Assembly: GCA_030674185.1 (NCBI GenBank)
Contig: CM060307.1
Coordinates: 42,709,681-42,773,680, forward strand
Source: Monoplex corrugatus
Lineage: Eukaryota > Mollusca > Gastropoda > Littorinimorpha > Ranellidae
Length of the DNA: 64,000 nt
Reading direction: 5' to 3'
The notes under the pieces are model-generated. The model was not told where the DNA came from. It did no database searches and saw only the letters and a list, made by a program, of their open reading frames with translations. The position numbers and the translations under genes were made by a program. Of this stretch, positions 11,144-22,354 are shown piece after piece; position 1 is the first letter of the stretch; every line of letters starts with the position of its first letter.

Positions 11144-11299
11144 GCCCCCCCCCCCCCCTTTTTTTTTTTTTTTTTTTTTGTGCAGACAAGATTAGAAAGG
11201 GGAAATGACACGTCTGAAAAAGTTTTGCAGTATAAGATATAAACAAACATAAAATAACGAATATAAAACGAAGAAAAGGAACACACCATCCAATACACA

Positions 11300-11374
<75 letters not shown>

Positions 11375-11396
11375 CACACACCCCACACACACAAGG
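11144..11396. repeat. Poly-C/poly-T run and (CA)n microsatellite
   Basis: A C14/T20 homopolymer block at 11144-11180 and a long CA repeat at 11297-11390. Frames through these are not genes. Confidence 0.95.
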
Positions 11397-11628
11397 AAAA
11401 CACTTGGATTGATAACGGTGGAATGAAAAAGTGTCAAAACAAACGGCATGGAACGAAAGATCAAATGCAAGTGCAATGAATTGTGAAAATGCTGAGGTGA
11501 TGAAAGCGGAAGAGAAATTTGAGTGGCGAGGATTTTAATAACAAAAAAGACCACTTTTAGTCAAGGTACTCTATGCGTTCTCACTTCTGTGCCAATTGTT
11601 CAAAAGGTGCGAAAAGCTGAGTGCTTGC

Positions 11629-11749
11629 AATAATAATAATAATAATTACAATATTTATGTAGCGCAAAATCTTGATAAAATCAAATCTAAGCGCTGAAAC
11701 AGACACACACACACACACACGCACGCAACACACACACACGCACGCACGA

Positions 11750-11780
<31 letters not shown>

Positions 11781-11831
11781 GCTATAAATGGGGAGAAAGA
11801 ATATAAGCAATGGAAAATTATAGAGAGCATA
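11629..11831 (-). repeat. LINE-L 3' end fragment
   Basis: On the complement it reads: the LINE 3' UTR block TGGCTATAAA-like segment with TTCTTTCTCCCCATTTATAG, a TG microsatellite, AGCGCTTAGATTTGATTTTA, then TTGTAATTATTATT. This is the 3' end of the same LINE family found at 28206-28894 and 48759-49705. Severe 5' truncation is typical of LINEs. Confidence 0.85.
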
Positions 11832-12986
11832 TTATACGTGTTCATTGTCCAGTGCTCGTAGTGCCCACAGGTGTGTGAATCAGTACCCAACAAACCCTGA
11901 CGAGAAAACAGTGAGGAGGAAGGGGGTAGAGGTTGAAAATGGAAAGTATGTTACGGATAGTGATTTATCAAATTTTGTGCATGTACTCATCAGTGATAAC
12001 GTGGAAGCTGTACTAGACGTGATCATTTGTGACCAATATATCGAAAACGATGTAAATCGTGCACTCTGAAAACAGACGAAAAAAGAAAAGGTGCTGTGCA
12101 GTAAACAATGCGCTCATGTGTAAATACAACAGTGAGTGCAAACAGTGACCAAAAGTTTAGCAGTGCTGCATGGAAACAAAAGTAGTAACAAATGATAACA
12201 TGATTGATGAAGATAATATTACACAATGAACTGGCCAAAAGTTTACTGAACAGCTTGTTATCATATGCACGCCTGCATACAACGAAAAGTGGACATGAAC
12301 ACGATACAAAACCGTACGCTATGGTGTTTTGCTTGGCAATGAATAGATTGTGTTTTGATAAGAAGGGAGGGGGGAGGAGGGGGAGAAGTGAAGGAAACGA
12401 CAGATAGATAAATCAAAATGCAGGACAGCAAATCACAGTAAGGAAGAAAGCGATGTAAAGACTGTCAAGAATTACGTTGAAGTAATGGATCATGTGAACC
12501 ATTTAGGTGAAAATAAACCATGTAGGGGAAGAACTTGTCTTTTGTTCTGAAGCAAAGAAAAAAAAGGAAATGGCAGAAGAAATGAAATGTGACCGTCACA
12601 ATTTTCAACTTAAAAGCAACCTGCAAAGTCAACTGTTCATATTACGAGAGTAGTTTGGAATTTATTCAAGAGGAATTGATCTACTGGGACAAATGACCCA
12701 AATCTGCTGGCCATTGTCTAGCAGACTTCTTGAGCCTGCACAAAACCCTATGCAAGGTCTGAACAATGGAAAGGGGTAGGGGAAAACAGACACATAAAAC
12801 ACTAAGCTGACATCACTACCAGAATGATTAGAACATAAAGATGGGCAGCGGACAGACCAGTTTTATGTTGTGGGCTGGCAGTGAACTCGAGACATCAAAT
12901 TTACAAGATTTAGCAAGTGTTAAAATCCTTCAAGGGAAAGTAACAAGAGCAGGGAAAGTAACAAGATCAGGACTAAGATTAAGGGC
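11832..12986. other. Non-coding spacer with a low-copy dispersed repeat
   Basis: The part at about 12700-12890 resembles 36280-36440 (shared order ACTAAG-TGACA, CAGAAT, then GACCAGTTTTAT and GGGCTGGCAGT-like pieces), so it is an old dispersed repeat. The rest shows nothing I can name. Confidence 0.45.
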
Positions 12987-13046
12987 AGAGAGAGAGAGAG
13001 AGAGAGACTGACAGACAGACAGAGAGAGAGAGAAAGAGAGAGAGAA
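12987..13046. repeat. (GA)n microsatellite
   Basis: Imperfect GA repeat with ACAGACAGACAG interruption. Confidence 0.95.
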
Positions 13047-13900
13047 GAAGAAGAAAAAGAAGAATGATTGGAATGGACTTCAGACCAACACAAACATAAA
13101 GCAAAGAACTTCAACGCTCACGATAGTCAAGGGAAGAGTAAAACTCTGGATAAGTGTTATTACATCAGGTGCTGTCTGTTAGCATTAGCAAGGAAGTTGG
13201 AACTGAAACCAGCAAGGACAGTACAATATGCATAGCCATATAGCTTGGCCTATGAGAAAAACAAACAGGAACCTTGAGGCATGTTCACACCTAGAATGGT
13301 TTGAGGCTGAACGGCAATACCCAGAGTAAACTTTTAGTATTGACGTCCCTTCCCCACATCTCTGTTTTGCTGCTGATAATGGTTGAAATGATGCCATATA
13401 TATCAGCTTGAGCCTTTGGCAATTTTGCTAAACTGGCTGTGCGTGTTTCTCACATCCGTGGTTTAGCCTTTGGGTTGGCAAAAAAAAATAGTATCCAACT
13501 GGCAAAACATTTTTTGATTTGCTTCAGTATACGTTGGTGATCATGTATCAAACACTTTATTCATGTGTTTTTCAATGGACTTTAAGATTAAGTCTTCCCA
13601 GCATCAGAATAATAGATCTGATGCATTTGCAAATGATCACAGCACAAAATACACAAATGCAATACCTTTTCAGAAGCTTAAATCAGGTTTGTGTAAATTT
13701 AAAACCATGGAGAAATATAAAAACACACGTAACTGTGACAATAATACATTTATGGCACTCACTTTGTACACAATCTACAACTGTGATAGAAGACAGACAA
13801 AGATCTGTCAATGGCCCTTTCCTTCAAAAGGTAACCAGAAGACAGAATAAAATCATCAGAAATGGAAGATACAGAATAAAATCATCAGAAAATGGAAGAT
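13047..13900. other. Non-coding spacer up to assembly gap
   Basis: No gene recognised. Immediately before the gap a ~30-bp unit (ACAGAATAAAATCATCAGAA) is repeated in tandem, which is often where assemblies collapse. Confidence 0.5.
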
Positions 13901-14000
13901 NNNNNNNNNNNNNNNNNNNNNNNNNNNNNNNNNNNNNNNNNNNNNNNNNNNNNNNNNNNNNNNNNNNNNNNNNNNNNNNNNNNNNNNNNNNNNNNNNNNN
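13901..14000. other. Assembly gap (100 N)
   Basis: Exactly 100 N, the conventional length for a gap of unknown size. Sequence order and distance across it are not proven. Confidence 0.99.
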
Positions 14001-14276
14001 GGTATATAGGCGTTGGCAGATCTGCTTTACATGTTGACCTGGGAGGATCAGTGAAACGTCCACCCTTTAACTTACCATGGAGGATCAATCCTAGATGATT
14101 GAATCTAGGAAACATTCCATGTGATGTCCGGATGTTGACGCCACTTGACTATTGCACCCAACAATATATGGTTATTAGAAATTGAATGCCAGGTGCAAAA
14201 ATATTGTGCTGTGTATGAATAAAGAAATTTAAAGATCATCTTTATCAGAAGAAAGTGTTTAACAATAAGGTTAATG

Positions 14277-14783
14277 TCCCCATGGGGATGCCGGGGACTC
14301 TTTCAGTATAAATAGTATCCCCACTTACTGGAAATTCTGTGCTAGAAATTACCTCTTGTCTGTCACTTTGTTTCTGCCTTGTTCCTTTGCTTTGTCATTT
14401 ATCCCTATCATTTTCAGCCTTGCTGGTCCATTCTACTGTATGTGTTCGAAAAAGTCTTGTGTACTTTTTCTTGGGATTAATCATTGGGTACATGTATTGA
14501 GTGCATTTTTGACTCTAGGGAGATGACATATGCGTAAGCAATTTAGGTAATTCATGCCTGTTATGTTTTGGTGTCCCTAGGTATGCTTAAATTTTATTGG
14601 GTGTTATTTAAATCCCTGTGCAATAAATTGGAGTGGAGTGTCCTTAGATTATGTGCGCAAATGCATTGATATGTGTACTTTATTTTTTTTCTTGTCGACG
14701 TTTTGTATGTTTTGAAGCGGTTATAGCCCTGATATGGCTCTACACAGTCAGTTCATCTTTAAACCACAATAACAATAACACTG
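14277..14783 (+). repeat. SINE-A copy 2
   Basis: Full family structure from CATGGGGATGCCGGGGAC to GATATGGCTCTACACAGTC and a CAATAACAATAAC tail. It is part of the duplicated block after the gap and carries many one-base indels. Confidence 0.85.
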
Positions 14784-15098
14784 ACATCCCTAAATTACAG
14801 GATGCATATTTAGTATAGTATGTATACACAAAGGGGTATATAGGCGTTGGCAGATCTGCTTACATGTTGACCTGGGAGATCAGTGAAACGTCCACCCTTT
14901 ACTTACCATGCAGAGGCATCTAGATGGATTGAATCTAGAACATTCCATGTGGAAGTCCGATGTTGATCCACTTGACTATTGCACCCACCAATATCTGGTT
15001 ATTAGAAATTGATGCCAGGTGCAAACCTATTGTGCTGTGTATTGAAAAAAATTTAAATCATCTTTATCAGAAGAAAGTGTTTAACAATAAGTTAATGT

Positions 15099-15630
15099 CC
15101 CCCGTGGGGATGCTGGGGGCTCTTTCAGTATAAATAGTATCCCCACCTTCTGGAAATTCTGCTAGAAATTTTCTCTTTTCTGTCACTCTATTTGTTTCTG
15201 CCTTGTTGCTTTGCTTTGTCATTTCTACCTATCATTTTCTACCTTAATGGTCCATTCACATGTATGTGTTTGATAAAGTCTTATGTACTTTTTCTTAGGA
15301 TTGATAATTGGGTACATACATGTATTAAGTGCATTTTTGGCTCTAGGAGGCAAGGTATGCAGAAGCAATGTTAGGTTATTTATGCTTTATGTATGCTTTG
15401 GTGTCCTTATCATGTATGCATATATTTGCATTCAGGTGTTTTTTTAAATCTCCCTGTGCGATAAATTGGACAGAGTGGTCAATGCCGGGGGCATGTCCTT
15501 TGATTATGTGCGCAAATGCATTGATATGTGTACTTCATTTTCTATTTTTTTTTTTCCAGTTGAAGTTTTGTATGTTTTGAAGCAGTATTAGCCCTGATAT
15601 GGCTCCATGCAGTCGGCTGGGCTTTAAACA
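15099..15630 (+). repeat. SINE-A copy 3
   Basis: Near full-length, from CCGTGGGGATGCTGGGGGC to GCAGTCGGCTGGGCTTTAAA. Sister of the copy at 14277 within the duplicated block. Confidence 0.88.
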
Positions 15631-15670
15631 AGTTCATGACCAATAGGTAAAATGTGTGAATGTTTGTCAG

Positions 15671-15731
15671 CAGTACTTTGGAAGAGATGTCGAACCACAA
15701 CGCCATGGGGCTTGAGAAGTACAAGGCGTGA
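15671..15731 (+). CDS. Candidate terminal exon, unknown gene
   Basis: A TTTGTCAG acceptor at 15663-15670 is followed by a frame reading STLEEMSNHNAMGLEKYKA and TGA at 15729-15731. The composition looks coding, and an ATTAAA lies at 15760. I do not recognise the protein, the exon is short, and another frame is open across the same bases, so this is only a candidate for transcript support. Confidence 0.2.
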
Positions 15732-16780
15732 ATGTCGGCTTGGTGCTAGAAATAGGTGTATTAAAAAGAATGATGCTCGCCTGAGTGGTGTCTGCATGTT
15801 GTGCCATTGTCAGGAATGCAAGCTCAAGCGTGTGAGTAAATTTTTACACAATATCCTACTTTCTACATCGCATTAACAACAATCTAGGACAATTTTTACA
15901 CAATGATGTTGATTATAGGAATGACAATTGTGATGCCATGGAGTTCCATCTAGGATTGAGACTGCTAGGATTGAGACTGTATGTCAGATGTGGAATGGAC
16001 CTCACTGATGTGTGGATGGTCTGTTCTAGTAAACTGGCTTTAATAACAGTTGTAGGCTTATTTGGAAATGATGATCATCCCCATGAGACCTAAGGGGCAA
16101 TTAAAGATAGTATAGCCAAAATCTAATTCAGTAACGGATTGATCAAAGGATAAACATACTGGTAAAATAACTTGGTAGAAACTCGCAACCTTGCCAGTGT
16201 GTAGTTTATGTGCAGGTTTTGCTTATCTGATTTTAGATTTTATTAGATTTATCTTCCCATTGCATGGCATCTACAATGTTGGTGCATGTGGAAGTACTCC
16301 AAATGCAGCGACAGTGTTTAAAAATGGTTGTTTTTTGATGGAGAAGTGCATCTACTCATTCTGTTGGATTAGACCATACAATACAAATTTGTCCCTTGGA
16401 AAATTATGTAAAGTTCACTTTAAAGTTTCATACATATTTATGCAGACAGAAAAAGGGGTAGTACTGCACTGTTAATGGTCTGTAAGGAAGGTTGCTCGAC
16501 TTTTCAGTTTGTAAATTGTTTACTACCCCTAAAATAATGCATGAAATGCTGTAATACTAAAAACATTTTCTGTATGGGATGCAGACTATCCCAGTCTTTA
16601 AGATTTATCATCTGAAATCATTATTGAAGCTTAAAGTAATGCCTTTGATTCTAACTGGTATTTCACCATGTAAAAAGTTTATGGCTTAGTTTTTTTTCTG
16701 TCATATTTGTGTATAATGCAACTGTATTTCATAATTTACCTTGCATGATATGGTTATATGAAACTGTAGTTTTGCATGTG
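15732..16780. other. Non-coding spacer
   Basis: Nothing nameable apart from a short duplicated TAGGATTGAGACTG near 15950-15980. Confidence 0.5.
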
Positions 16781-17307
16781 CCCCCCCCCCCCCCTGTGGG
16801 ATGCCAGGAGCTCTTTCAGTATACATGGTATCCCCACCTTCTAGAAATAATATGCTAGAAATGTCCTTTTTCTGTCACTCTTTGTTTCTTTCTTCCTCCT
16901 TTGCTTTGTCATTTCTTCCTATCATTTTCTGCCTTGCTGGTTCATTCATCTGTATGTGACGATATGATAGTCTTTCGTACTTTTACTTAGGATGATAATT
17001 GGGTACAGTGCATTTTTGGCTCTGGGGAGGTGAGCTATGCGGAGGCGGTTTTAGGTAATTTATGCCCATTTTTATGTATGTTTTCGTGTACTTAGGTATG
17101 CTTAAATTTGCATTCAGGTGTTTGAGTCCCCTGTGCGATGAATTGGACGGAGTGGTCAATGCCGGGATCATGTCCTTGGATTGTGCGCTTGAATGCATTG
17201 ATACGTGTGCTTAATTTTCTTTTCTTTTTCCTGTTGGAGTTTTTGTATGTTTTGAAGCAGTTACGGCTCTGGTATAGCTCTATGCAGTCGGCTGGGCTTT
17301 AAACAAT
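16781..17307 (+). repeat. SINE-A copy 4
   Basis: Starts with a C16 run leading into CTGTGGGATGCCAGGAGC and ends TATGCAGTCGGCTGGGCTTT, AAACAATAAC. Full length. Confidence 0.88.
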
Positions 17308-17606
17308 AACACTTAGTACATTTGTGGCTCTAAGGATGAGATACGGAAGTAGTTTAAGGATTTAGGCCTGTTTTTAATATGTTTTAGTGTCCTTATGTTT
17401 CGATGTGTATTTGTTTTGTTTTTTATAAATCCCCTGTGCGATAAATTGGAGTGGTCAACGCCAGGGGCCATCTCCTTAGATTATGTGCACGAATGCATTG
17501 ATATGTGTACTTTTTCTTTTTATCCTGTTGAAGTATTGTGTATGTTTTGAACTGGTTATAGTCCTGATATGACTAGTCGGCTGAGTTTTAAACAATAACA
17601 ATAATA
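17308..17606 (+). repeat. SINE-A copy 5 (5' truncated), directly behind copy 4
   Basis: Begins in the middle of the family (ACATTTGTGGCTCTAAGG) and runs to a second tail with AAACAATAACAATAATAG. It is joined tail-to-body with copy 4. Confidence 0.85.
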
Positions 17607-17923
17607 GATTTGCATGCAACTCCTCAGCTCAGTCATTTTATTTCACAGTGTACAGATTTGTTCTGCCCCAGAGATTGTGTGTGTGTGTGTGTGTGAGACA
17701 GTTTTTCACTGTGCATAAAAGTTATCTTAAGATTTTTTTGTATGTGATGTTTTGAGTCATACTTTACATTGCACAGAATCTTTGATCAAATTTTTGCCAG
17801 TCACCATATTTGTGTTTGGAGTATTTTATCATGTACAAATTTTGTTTAATTAAGCTTTGTATACGATGCTGTTTCAAGTGCTTGGTTGTGTTGGCTGGAC
17901 TACATTTGTCAGAAGTCGAGAAG

Positions 17924-17955
<32 letters not shown>

Positions 17956-18454
17956 TGTAACCTAATTTGTTGAGAAATAAGATGTGTGTATGTATATTTA
18001 TGCGCATGTAACAGTTTATTGTTGAATTTACTGGATGGAAATGTACATTGGACTTAATTGCACAGAATATTGAGGATCACTGGACATAATGCCCATATTA
18101 TATAGACAATCATTTACAGCATTTCCTTTTTCATTATCAGTTTATATTGTTTCTTGGTGTCACTAGACATGGGTAAGGCACATGATATATAGTGGATCAA
18201 TAAACAATGGTGGTGATGATGATAAGGTTATAATGAAAATGATGAATTCTTATCACTTTTATTGTATGATCTTATTGTCTTTATTAACATAGTTTTAAAG
18301 CTCGTACCCTAAATCCAACTTTATTCCGACTTAAGGCTCCAGTCTGGGTTAAGGAAAATTTGAACGGGTAACAATAATTTGTAGGCCTACATTATATATA
18401 ATTCTGCGCTTGAACAGTTCACAGAACTTATACACAGGCAGTATGTGCTGTGTA
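17607..18454. other. Non-coding spacer with short (TG)n runs
   Basis: Short TG repeats at about 17677-17695 and 17926-17954. No gene recognised. Confidence 0.55.
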
Positions 18455-18540
18455 CACTACAGTGCTTACTCCGTCTTCATTGGGCATGCATGCTGGGCGT
18501 TTTCATGTTTACTTAAAGCACCAGGTTCTTTTTCATGACT
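18455..18540 (-). repeat. SINE-B 3'-half-like fragment
   Basis: The complement contains AACATGAAAACGCCCAGCAT, matching the block at 4415, 28040 and 63612. Confidence 0.5.
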
Positions 18541-18613
18541 GGAAAATTTCTGCCAGCATGCTTTTGAATGCTATGAAATTTTCAAATTCTCTCGTGACAC
18601 CATTACCACCACC

Positions 18614-19150
18614 ACCCCCCTGTGGAGATGCTGGGGGCTTTTTCAGTATAAAGTATGAATATTATCCCCACCTTCTGGAAATTCTATGCAGAAATTTCCT
18701 CATTTCTGTCACTGTTTCTGCTTTATTCATTTGGTCTGTCATTTCTTATCAATTTGTCTTGCTGGACCATTCACCTGTATGTGTGCGTAAAGTCTTGCAT
18801 ACTCTCTTAGGATTCATTGTTGGGTACATGTATTAAGTGCATTTCTGGCTCTAGGGAAACGAGGTATGCAGAAGCAATTTTTGATAATTGAGGCTTGTTT
18901 TTTGATATATGCTTTAGTGTCCTGAGTTATGTTTGAATTTGTATTCAGGTGTCTTTTTTAAATCCCCTGTGTGATAAATTGGATGGTCAAGGCCAGGGGC
19001 ATATCATTGGATTACATGCTTGAATGCATTGATAAGTGTGCTTAATTTTATTTACCATTTTTCCTGTTGAAGTATTGTATGTGTATTGAAACGGTTAAAG
19101 CCCTGATATTGCAGTTGGCTGGGCTTTAAATGAAAATAACGATAAAAATG
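18614..19150 (+). repeat. SINE-A copy 6
   Basis: From CCCCCTGTGGAGATGCTGGG to CAGTTGGCTGGGCTTTAAAT and an A-rich tail. Full length, somewhat diverged. Confidence 0.87.
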
Positions 19151-19732
19151 TTTCTCATGACATAAATTTTTGTAGACAGTTTTTAAAGAGCCGATATTTT
19201 TTTGTAAAAAGCAAATTTTTTTTAAAGGTGAGTTTTTGTCATTGTGTTTCCATGTAGCTGCGCAGCTGTTTTTTTTTTTAAACATTTCAAGGATAGTGCT
19301 TCTGGGACTTGTTTTGTAGAACTATTTGTGTTGTGCACTAGATGGTTAATTGGGAAGTACACAAGATGCGTTGCAAGTTCATTAAGAAATGTCATTTGTG
19401 GTTGTAGCAAGATTAAAAACAAAATTGGGTTATCATAAGAGGTCAGTTGTGGGAATTAATCAGATGGATGTTTTGACGTTTATTACGTTTCATAGATGTA
19501 GAAATTCACTTGTGGCTGGAGCAAAATTGTGTCAAATTTCATAATGTAAAATATAAATGGTCATGCACATGACCAGTTATAGGGATTATTTGAATGTTTG
19601 ACATACTGTTTTTTTTCTTAGGTCTGTAAAAGTGATTTGAGGCTGTAGCCAAATATGCAGTGCACATTTCACTCAAATGTTAAATCGATACAAATGTGTT
19701 AATATAGTATACATTTGTATTTGATTTTGCAG
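19151..19732. other. Non-coding spacer
   Basis: Three weak repeats of a motif with GTAGCAAGATTAAAA / GGAGCAAAATTGTGTC / GTAGCCAAATATGC, each after GAAATT-type sequence, suggest an old ~130-bp periodicity. No gene. Confidence 0.4.
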
Positions 19733-19800
19733 ATGTACATTGCAGTGACACCGGCGTCACTGTCTACAAGTCTTCGGCCGACTGGCAGGGCCACCTGTAA
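19733..19800 (+). CDS. Candidate terminal exon, unknown gene
   Basis: A pyrimidine-rich TTTGATTTTGCAG acceptor precedes a frame reading VHCSDTGVTVYKSSADWQGHL with TAA at 19798-19800, and AATAAA lies at 19901-19906, about 100 bp past the stop. Acceptor, coding-like composition, stop and poly(A) signal together make a plausible last exon. A second frame starting MYIAVTPAS is also open through here, so the frame is not settled. I cannot name the protein. Confidence 0.3.
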
Positions 19801-19900
19801 GAGCTCCACAAAGTTCCAGACAACTTTTGAAACGGCGACCAGGTTCAAGATTAAAAATTCTTATCAAGTTTTGATAAATCATGCACATGTCTGTCATTAT

Positions 19901-19906
19901 AATAAA
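19901..19906 (+). promoter_or_regulatory. Possible polyadenylation signal AATAAA
   Basis: Lies ~100 bp downstream of the stop in the candidate exon at 19733-19800. Confidence 0.3.
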
Positions 19907-19979
19907 TGCATTACACATGGGTGAGATGATGGAAGTTTCTGAATCTTAAAAGGCAAAGGTCTAGTAGTGACATGGAGTT

Positions 19980-20880
19980 ATGCTCTACCATAAAGTCATG
20001 TGTGTCCTTCGTTCAAACCGTGACCAAATCTTTATCAAGCAAAATAATGCCAGATCTGCTGTTTCCTCATGACGAAGTCAAGACTATTTTCGTATCATCC
20101 TGCGGAAATCATGACATTATCGTCAAGAATACCACCAGGCCTATCCCATAGATAAAATCATGACCATGGCTTTGCATCTTTGAGTTGAGGCAACCTCAGT
20201 TGTTTTTGTTTGTTTTTTTGTTAGCAAAGTTGAGCAAAATACCACCAAATGTGTTCAGTGAAGAAATTGTAGATCTGCCATATTAGATTTTTTTTTTATC
20301 ACGGTCGTTTTTGTGTTACAGACAAAATTGTGACCGGTTTTTGTATCCTTGATCGGAATATTGTTCTACCAATGAATCGTTAACATGTTTTTTGCGTCCA
20401 TGCACCTAGTACATTATTGCTCATGTTCTATCAGGAACCAGAAAAAAACGCGAAAAATTTATTTAATACAACCAGACAAGACAGGCGCATTCAACATTTT
20501 TTTTTCGTGTTTTTTTCCGGTTCCTGTTTGCTTGAACGTGGGCAATTGTTTTGGATTTCATATTCTGTCAGTTGAAATCGCATATTTGTATCCTTGAGCA
20601 GAACACCAAGTAGATGTGTTCTGTTAAATGACTGGCACCATGTTTTTTGTGTCCTTGAACTATCACCCGATTTTTCATTACTGAAATTGTGACCATTTGC
20701 CTTGAGTAAAATGAATGACTGTACTCTTATGTGGGTCTTTAACAGAATATTGCTAAATCTGCTGTGTTCCATCAAAGCCATGCTTTGTTGAAATTGTGAG
20801 AATATTTTTGCATCCAAAAGCAGAATCCCAGTGTACCAGATCCTTGTGTTAAATTTTTTTTCATCCTGGAGTAAATATCA
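19980..20880. repeat. Very degenerate ~70-bp tandem repeat
   Basis: Recurring loose consensus: AGCAGAATACCACCAGATCT, then GCTGTGTT, then GAAAT-GTGACCATG and TTTTTGTATCCTTG. Many units can be followed with spacing of roughly 65-140 bp. The same pattern resumes at 21450-21730. Confidence 0.6.
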
Positions 20881-21449
20881 CAGTAGTGCCTACATTAAGA
20901 CTATAGGAAACTACACAATTTCTGCAGAACTACATGACAACATATTTTTGAACGCACCTACATAATTTAGGCTTTCTAATTGTTTGAAACTAATAAATAT
21001 TTCTAAAACTAATAAATTTTAAAAGCAGCTCTCCAACCATGTGAAGGTAGGATTCCCCTTTCTCGATTGCTGAGGGTAGGCTGTGTTGAGTAAATGTGCC
21101 AGTAACGGTTTTCAAGTTTTCGACTTTTCCATGTCGGTAACCACAATATAATTTAAGTGTCTGCTTGCAATATTTAACGACGGCAGTGAACATGACAATG
21201 TTCATTACACTGAAGTTTTTAGTTTGTACATACTGTATCTGTAACATTTATTTAATATCTTTTTGACATAATACAAGGACAATGTGACGGCATTCACTGT
21301 CAGCAAGTCCGCACAGTGCCATAGTTTTCTTTGATTAAAAAATCTCGCCCAGTGATTTGAGTGTGAAACGACCTGTTTTAACTGCTCGTGAAAAGACAGT
21401 TTGTATGCAGGTCTGATGTCACCTGATCTATTCCATTTGGCTACCTGAA
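20881..21449. other. Non-coding spacer within the old tandem repeat
   Basis: Does not follow the ~70-bp pattern; nothing recognised. Confidence 0.4.
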
Positions 21450-21740
21450 TCTCCACAATGTTTGTCCTCAGAGTACTACCAGATCTGCAGCTGAAATAAT
21501 GATCAAAATTGTTGTTCTTGAGATAAAAGCATGACCATGTTTTTGTACCTAAGCAGAATCGCACAAATAGTTCCATGTTAAGTTGAAATAATGATAAAAT
21601 GTTGCATTGTGAGATACAAGCCTGACCATATATTTCTGTTGTTTAGCAGAATACTGCCCGATTTGCCATGTTATGTTAACCTAAATCTCAACTTTTGTTA
21701 TATCCAAGAGCAAAACCCCCCCCCCCCCCCCCCCAAATTG
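21450..21740. repeat. Continuation of the degenerate ~70-bp tandem repeat, ending in poly-C
   Basis: Units with CTACCAGATCTGCAG, TGAAATAATGA and GACCATGTTTTTGTACCT. Ends in a C-run at 21716-21734. Confidence 0.55.
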
Positions 21741-22228
21741 TGTGTCAAAAACGAACAATTTGTCAAACAGAAAAAAGGCAAAGGGTGCAGAAATGTGCTA
21801 TATGACTAATAGAGACTGGGCTAAATTTGGCATTCAGGTATCAAAATAGTAAATCTTGAATCCAGTTTTAACAGTTAAACACCTGTGGGTGATGTGTAGT
21901 AGGAGTATATTTTGTAACTGGGTTGTTTGAAAATAGAATGTGTAGCTGTGTACTGTTTCAATTTTCTAGAAAGTGTAATATCTAGCAAGTGTTATCTTGT
22001 GAAGCCCAGTTGGTGCAGTAGGACTTATGCCTTACTGCACAAGTTCCCAGTCTGGCTCAATGAAAACCATGAACAATTGGCTTCTCTATAACTAGCAAAC
22101 TGAATGGGAAAAATAAGGCAGTTAGGAAGAGAGACTCCATACTGAATGCTAGCACAGGGAGTTGAGGCCATAAGAAGCATGGTTATGGGACAGTTATTAA
22201 AGCAGTCTGAAAATGTAGTGGCACATGT
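21741..22228. other. Non-coding spacer
   Basis: No gene or repeat family recognised. Confidence 0.5.
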
Positions 22229-22354
22229 TAATAAACCTTTTGACTCCTGCACCCCATCCACCAGCTGCAAAAACTTAACCCTGTGGTTCCCCTACCCTAT
22301 CCACCAGCTTCCTACAGGAAGCTGGTGGATAGGGTGCAGGAGTCAAAGGGTTAA
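22229..22354. mobile_element. Nested TTAA palindromic element (inner 22275-22354)
   Basis: The inner element is bounded by TTAA on both sides (22275-22278 and 22351-22354), with arms CCACCAGCTTCCTACAG / GAAGCTGGTGGATAGGG. To its left lies the left half of a second element (CCTTTTGACTCCTGCACC, ending GCAAAAAC just before TTAA) whose right half is missing. Termini beginning CCYTTTGA next to TTAA resemble piggyBac-type MITEs, which duplicate TTAA. Confidence 0.7.

Larger units (their letters stand above)
14001..15635 (+). repeat. Two adjacent ~0.8 kb copies (14001-14834 and 14835-15635)
   Basis: Both copies start GGTATATAGGCGTTGGCAGA and keep the same order: a 270 bp unique part followed by a SINE-A copy. 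They differ mostly by single-base insertions and deletions (for example GCTTTACATG against GCTTACATG, GGGAGGATC against GGGAGATC). That pattern next to a gap suggests an unpolished or haplotypic duplicate, though a real tandem duplication is possible. Confidence 0.85.
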
